Source: Chloroflexota bacterium (GTDB taxonomy: Bacteria > Chloroflexota > UBA5177 > JANWHV01). From it: DNA of 8,193 nucleotides. How positions within the stretch are numbered: position 1 is the stretch's first letter; every line of letters begins with the position of its first letter. The translations under genes and the position numbers were made by a program. Positions 5,845-8,193 of the stretch are shown here, one piece after another. The notes below the pieces were generated by a model. That model did not search any database and was not told the origin of the DNA. It saw only the letters and a program-made list of their open reading frames with translations. The DNA lies in assembly GCA_025450375.1 (NCBI GenBank), contig JANWHO010000137.1, forward strand, positions 1 through 8,193, written 5' to 3'.

Positions 5845-7310
5845 GCGAGCCCGTGCCCTCGTCCTTACCCTCGCTCACCATGCACGCCGGAGCCGATCTT
5901 CTGGCCCGCAGGCAGATCAGTTCGGTCGAGCTAACCACCGCCGTCCTCGATCGGGTGGCGCGCGTGGATGACCGGGTGCATGCCTTCATCACCGTGCTGG
6001 CCGATCGGGCGCTATTCCAGGCCGAGGAGGCCGATCGCCGCCTGGCCCATGGTACCGGAGGCCCGCTCACCGGGATTCCGCTCGCCTTGAAAGACGTGCT
6101 GTGCCTGGCGGGCGAACGGACCACCGCCGCCTCGCGGATCCTCGAACACTTCGTGCCGCCGTATTCCGCCACCGTGGTCGAGAAGTTGGCCGAGGCGGGG
6201 GCCGTCTTCGTGGGGAAGACCAATCTGGATGAGTTTGCCATGGGAAGCTCCACCGAGCACAGCGCCTTTTTCCCCACCCGCAACCCCTGGGATCTCGATC
6301 GGGTGCCGGGCGGCTCCAGCGGTGGTTCAGCCGCCGCCGTGGCCGCCGACATGGCGCTGGGCTCGTTGGGTTCGGATACCGGAGGCTCGATCCGCCAGCC
6401 GGCCGCCCTGTGCGGCGTGGTGGGGCTCAAGCCCAGCTATGGGCGGGTGTCGCGTTATGGATTGCTGGCCTTCGCGTCGTCCCTGGATCAGATTGGCCCC
6501 TTCACCAAGGATGTCACCGACGCCGCCCTGTTGCTGCAAGCGATCGCCGGGGTGGACCCGCGCGACGCCACCACGTCGCCCGCCAGGGTGCCGGACTATC
6601 GGGCCGCCCTGACCGGCGAGATTCGGGGCCTCCGCCTGGGCATACCAGCGGAGTACTTTACCCAGGGCATGCAACCGGGAATGGACGAAATCGTCCGCGA
6701 GGCGATCCGGGCCCTGGAATCACGGGGCGCCGAACTGGTGGAAGTCTCGCTTCCCAGCACAAAGTACGCGCTCGCTACCTATTACATCATCGCGCCCGCC
6801 GAGGCCAGCGCCAACCTGGCCCGGTACGATGGGATCAAGTATGGGTATTCCGCCGGTGCTCCCAGCATGTGGGAGAACTACAATCGATCCCGCGGCGGCG
6901 GCTTCGGGACCGAGGTCAAGCGGAGAATCATGTTGGGCACCTACGTCCTGTCGGAAGGGTACGCCGACGCCTATTATCGGCAGGCGCAGAAAGCGCGCAC
7001 CGTGATCAAGCATGAGTTCGACCAGGTGTTCCGCCAGTGCGATGCCCTGGTGGCGCCGGTCTCGCCCATCGTGGCATTCCGCCTGGGTGAGATGCTGAAT
7101 GATCCCTACCAAATGTATCTGTGCGATGTCTGTACCTTACCGGCGAATATTGCCGGGATCACCGGACTATCAGTTCCTTGCGGGATGCTCAATCAGTTGC
7201 CGGTGGGCTTGCAGGTGTTGGCGCCCGCGTTCGCGGAGGAAACGGTGCTGCGCATTGGCCATGCATTCGAGCGGAGCGGGCACTTTCGCCCTGGAAAGCC
7301 TGATCTGTAG
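5841..7310 (+). CDS. gatA: Aspartyl/glutamyl-tRNA amidotransferase subunit A (glutaminase)
   Basis: The 489-residue amidase-signature enzyme releases ammonia from glutamine and passes it through a channel to GatB for amidation of Glu-tRNA(Gln) or Asp-tRNA(Asn). The Ser-cisSer-Lys triad is intact: Lys84 in GIPLALKD, cis-Ser159 in PGGSSGGSAA and nucleophile Ser183 in SDTGGSIRQPA; spacings of 75 and 24 residues equal those of the S. aureus enzyme (K79, S154, S178). GLKPSYGRVSRYGL and the late PANIAGITGLSVPCG segment are also typical. The start is GTG 5841 inside GTGA, overlapping the gatC stop; GAGGG lies ten bases upstream. ATG 5880 is an alternative but has no ribosome-binding site. Length matches the family (about 485). 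The TAG stop is at the edge of a GC hairpin. Confidence 0.98.
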   Translation: MSEPVPSSLPSLTMHAGADLLARRQISSVELTTAVLDRVARVDDRVHAFITVLADRALFQAEEADRRLAHGTGGPLTGIPLALKDVLCLAGERTTAASRILEHFVPPYSATVVEKLAEAGAVFVGKTNLDEFAMGSSTEHSAFFPTRNPWDLDRVPGGSSGGSAAAVAADMALGSLGSDTGGSIRQPAALCGVVGLKPSYGRVSRYGLLAFASSLDQIGPFTKDVTDAALLLQAIAGVDPRDATTSPARVPDYRAALTGEIRGLRLGIPAEYFTQGMQPGMDEIVREAIRALESRGAELVEVSLPSTKYALATYYIIAPAEASANLARYDGIKYGYSAGAPSMWENYNRSRGGGFGTEVKRRIMLGTYVLSEGYADAYYRQAQKARTVIKHEFDQVFRQCDALVAPVSPIVAFRLGEMLNDPYQMYLCDVCTLPANIAGITGLSVPCGMLNQLPVGLQVLAPAFAEETVLRIGHAFERSGHFRPGKPDL

Positions 7311-7313
7311 GAG

Positions 7314-7331
7314 GGCGCCGCGGCAGGCGCC
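7314..7331 (+). repeat. GC hairpin in the gatA-gatB gap
   Basis: GGCGCC (7314-7319) and GGCGCC (7326-7331) can pair as a 6-bp stem closing on GCGGCA. The block starts with CTGTAGGAGGGCGCC, where TAG is the gatA stop, echoing the GTAGGGGCGC edge of the palindrome at 834-870. No T-run follows, so it should not end transcription fully; it may tune gatB expression or message stability. Confidence 0.5.
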
Positions 7332-7357
7332 TGTAACGGCCGTTCAAGGGAGCGAGC

Positions 7358-8193
7358 ATGACCTGGGAACCCGTGATTGGGCTGGAAATCCATGCCCAAC
7401 TCCTGACCAAGAGTAAAATGTTCTGTAGCTGTAGCTCCGCTTACGCGGACATGGCCCCAAACACCCATGTCTGCCAGGTGTGCGCGGGCATGCCCGGCGT
7501 GCTGCCCGTAGCCAATAGCGAAGCCATTCGCCAGACCATCATGACCGCCCTTGCCTTGAACTGTACGATCCCCGAGTTTAGCAAGTTCGACCGGAAGAAC
7601 TATTTCTACCCCGATCTGCCCAAGGGCTATCAAATCTCGCAATACGATTTGCCGCTCTCGCGGAATGGGTGGCTCGACATCGGGGTAGACGGGACGGAAA
7701 AGCGGATTGGGATCACCCGCGTGCATCTTGAGGAGGACACGGGGAAGTCCATTCACCCTGGCGGCGGCTACAGTCTGGTGGACCTCAACCGATGCGGGGT
7801 GCCGCTGATGGAAATCGTCAGCGAGCCCGATCTCCGCTCCGCCGAGGAGGCACGCCTGTATTTCATGAAGCTACGGAGCGTGTTGCTCTACCTTGGGGTC
7901 TCCAATGGGGATATGTCCAGGGGCTGCTTGCGCTGCGATGCCAATGTCTCGGTCCGTCCCGCCGGGAGCACCGAGTTCGGCGCCAAGGCCGAGGTGAAGA
8001 ACATGAACAGCTTCCGCTCGGTCAAACTGGCGATTGAATTCGAGATCGCCCGCCAGATCCGAGTGCTGGAGAGCGGTGGGCGCGTGGTGCAGGAAACGCG
8101 GGGCTGGGTGGAGGAGACCCGGGAGACCGTCTCGCAGCGGGTCAAGGAGCATGCCGACGACTATCGCTACTTCCCCGAGCCCGATCTGCCGCC
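7358..8193 (+). CDS. gatB: Aspartyl/glutamyl-tRNA amidotransferase subunit B, 3' end outside the window
   Basis: This subunit binds the misacylated tRNA, activates the Glu or Asp side chain with ATP and transfers ammonia to it. ATG 7358 follows AAGGGAG (7346-7352) by five bases. 278 full codons are visible of a family length near 475-480, so about 200 C-terminal residues (the rest of the kinase-like core plus the helical and YqeY-like tail) lie beyond the edge. Seen are the N-terminal [12 protein letters not shown] motif, a zinc-type set C23-x-C25 and C39-xx-C42, [20 protein letters not shown], and the signature [19 protein letters not shown], then [16 protein letters not shown]. All are standard and in frame to the last base. 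It is the third gene of gatCAB, 47 bases after gatA. Confidence 0.97.
   Translation, partial: MTWEPVIGLEIHAQLLTKSKMFCSCSSAYADMAPNTHVCQVCAGMPGVLPVANSEAIRQTIMTALALNCTIPEFSKFDRKNYFYPDLPKGYQISQYDLPLSRNGWLDIGVDGTEKRIGITRVHLEEDTGKSIHPGGGYSLVDLNRCGVPLMEIVSEPDLRSAEEARLYFMKLRSVLLYLGVSNGDMSRGCLRCDANVSVRPAGSTEFGAKAEVKNMNSFRSVKLAIEFEIARQIRVLESGGRVVQETRGWVEETRETVSQRVKEHADDYRYFPEPDLP

Overview
This is a GC-rich, densely packed bacterial chromosomal window with no mobile elements, RNA genes or CRISPR array. Several traits fit a Chloroflexota-like organism: Obg carries the C-terminal OCT domain, Gln/Asn-tRNA is made by GatCAB, GTG and TTG starts are common, one gene looks leaderless, and short GC palindromes sit between genes. 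No rRNA or marker phylogeny is available here, so this placement is a low-to-moderate-confidence inference.

Layout. Bases 1-840 (+) hold the C-terminal part of an ornithine cyclodeaminase/mu-crystallin family gene. A 26-base gap filled by a perfect GC hairpin separates it from a convergent leftward block. In transcription order that block is a radical SAM protein of unknown function (5465 to 4212), a membrane-anchored protein with a long disordered linker and a C-terminal Roadblock/LC7 domain (4119 to 2209), and the ribosome-assembly GTPase Obg (2219 to 867). The roadblock and obg genes overlap by 11 bases. A 94-base divergent promoter region (5466-5559) separates this block from the rightward gatC-gatA-gatB operon. 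gatC and gatA overlap by 4 bases; gatB follows after 47 bases and runs off the window.

How the genes may work together. GatCAB converts Glu-tRNA(Gln) and/or Asp-tRNA(Asn) to the correctly amidated forms, and Obg works on the large ribosomal subunit, so the core of the window concerns translation. The radical SAM protein and the roadblock protein are the uncharacterised members. Roadblock domains in other systems regulate or scaffold small GTPases (for example MglB with MglA), so a membrane-tethered roadblock protein coupled to obg is the most interesting lead here.

Regulatory structure visible in the sequence includes nearly superposed -10 elements on both strands between the radical SAM gene and gatC, a dyad just downstream of them, an extended -10 promoter before the roadblock gene, and TGTAG-edged palindromes that supply stop codons to the flanking genes. 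There is no gene-free stretch longer than 300 bases; the longest gaps are 94 and 92 bases.
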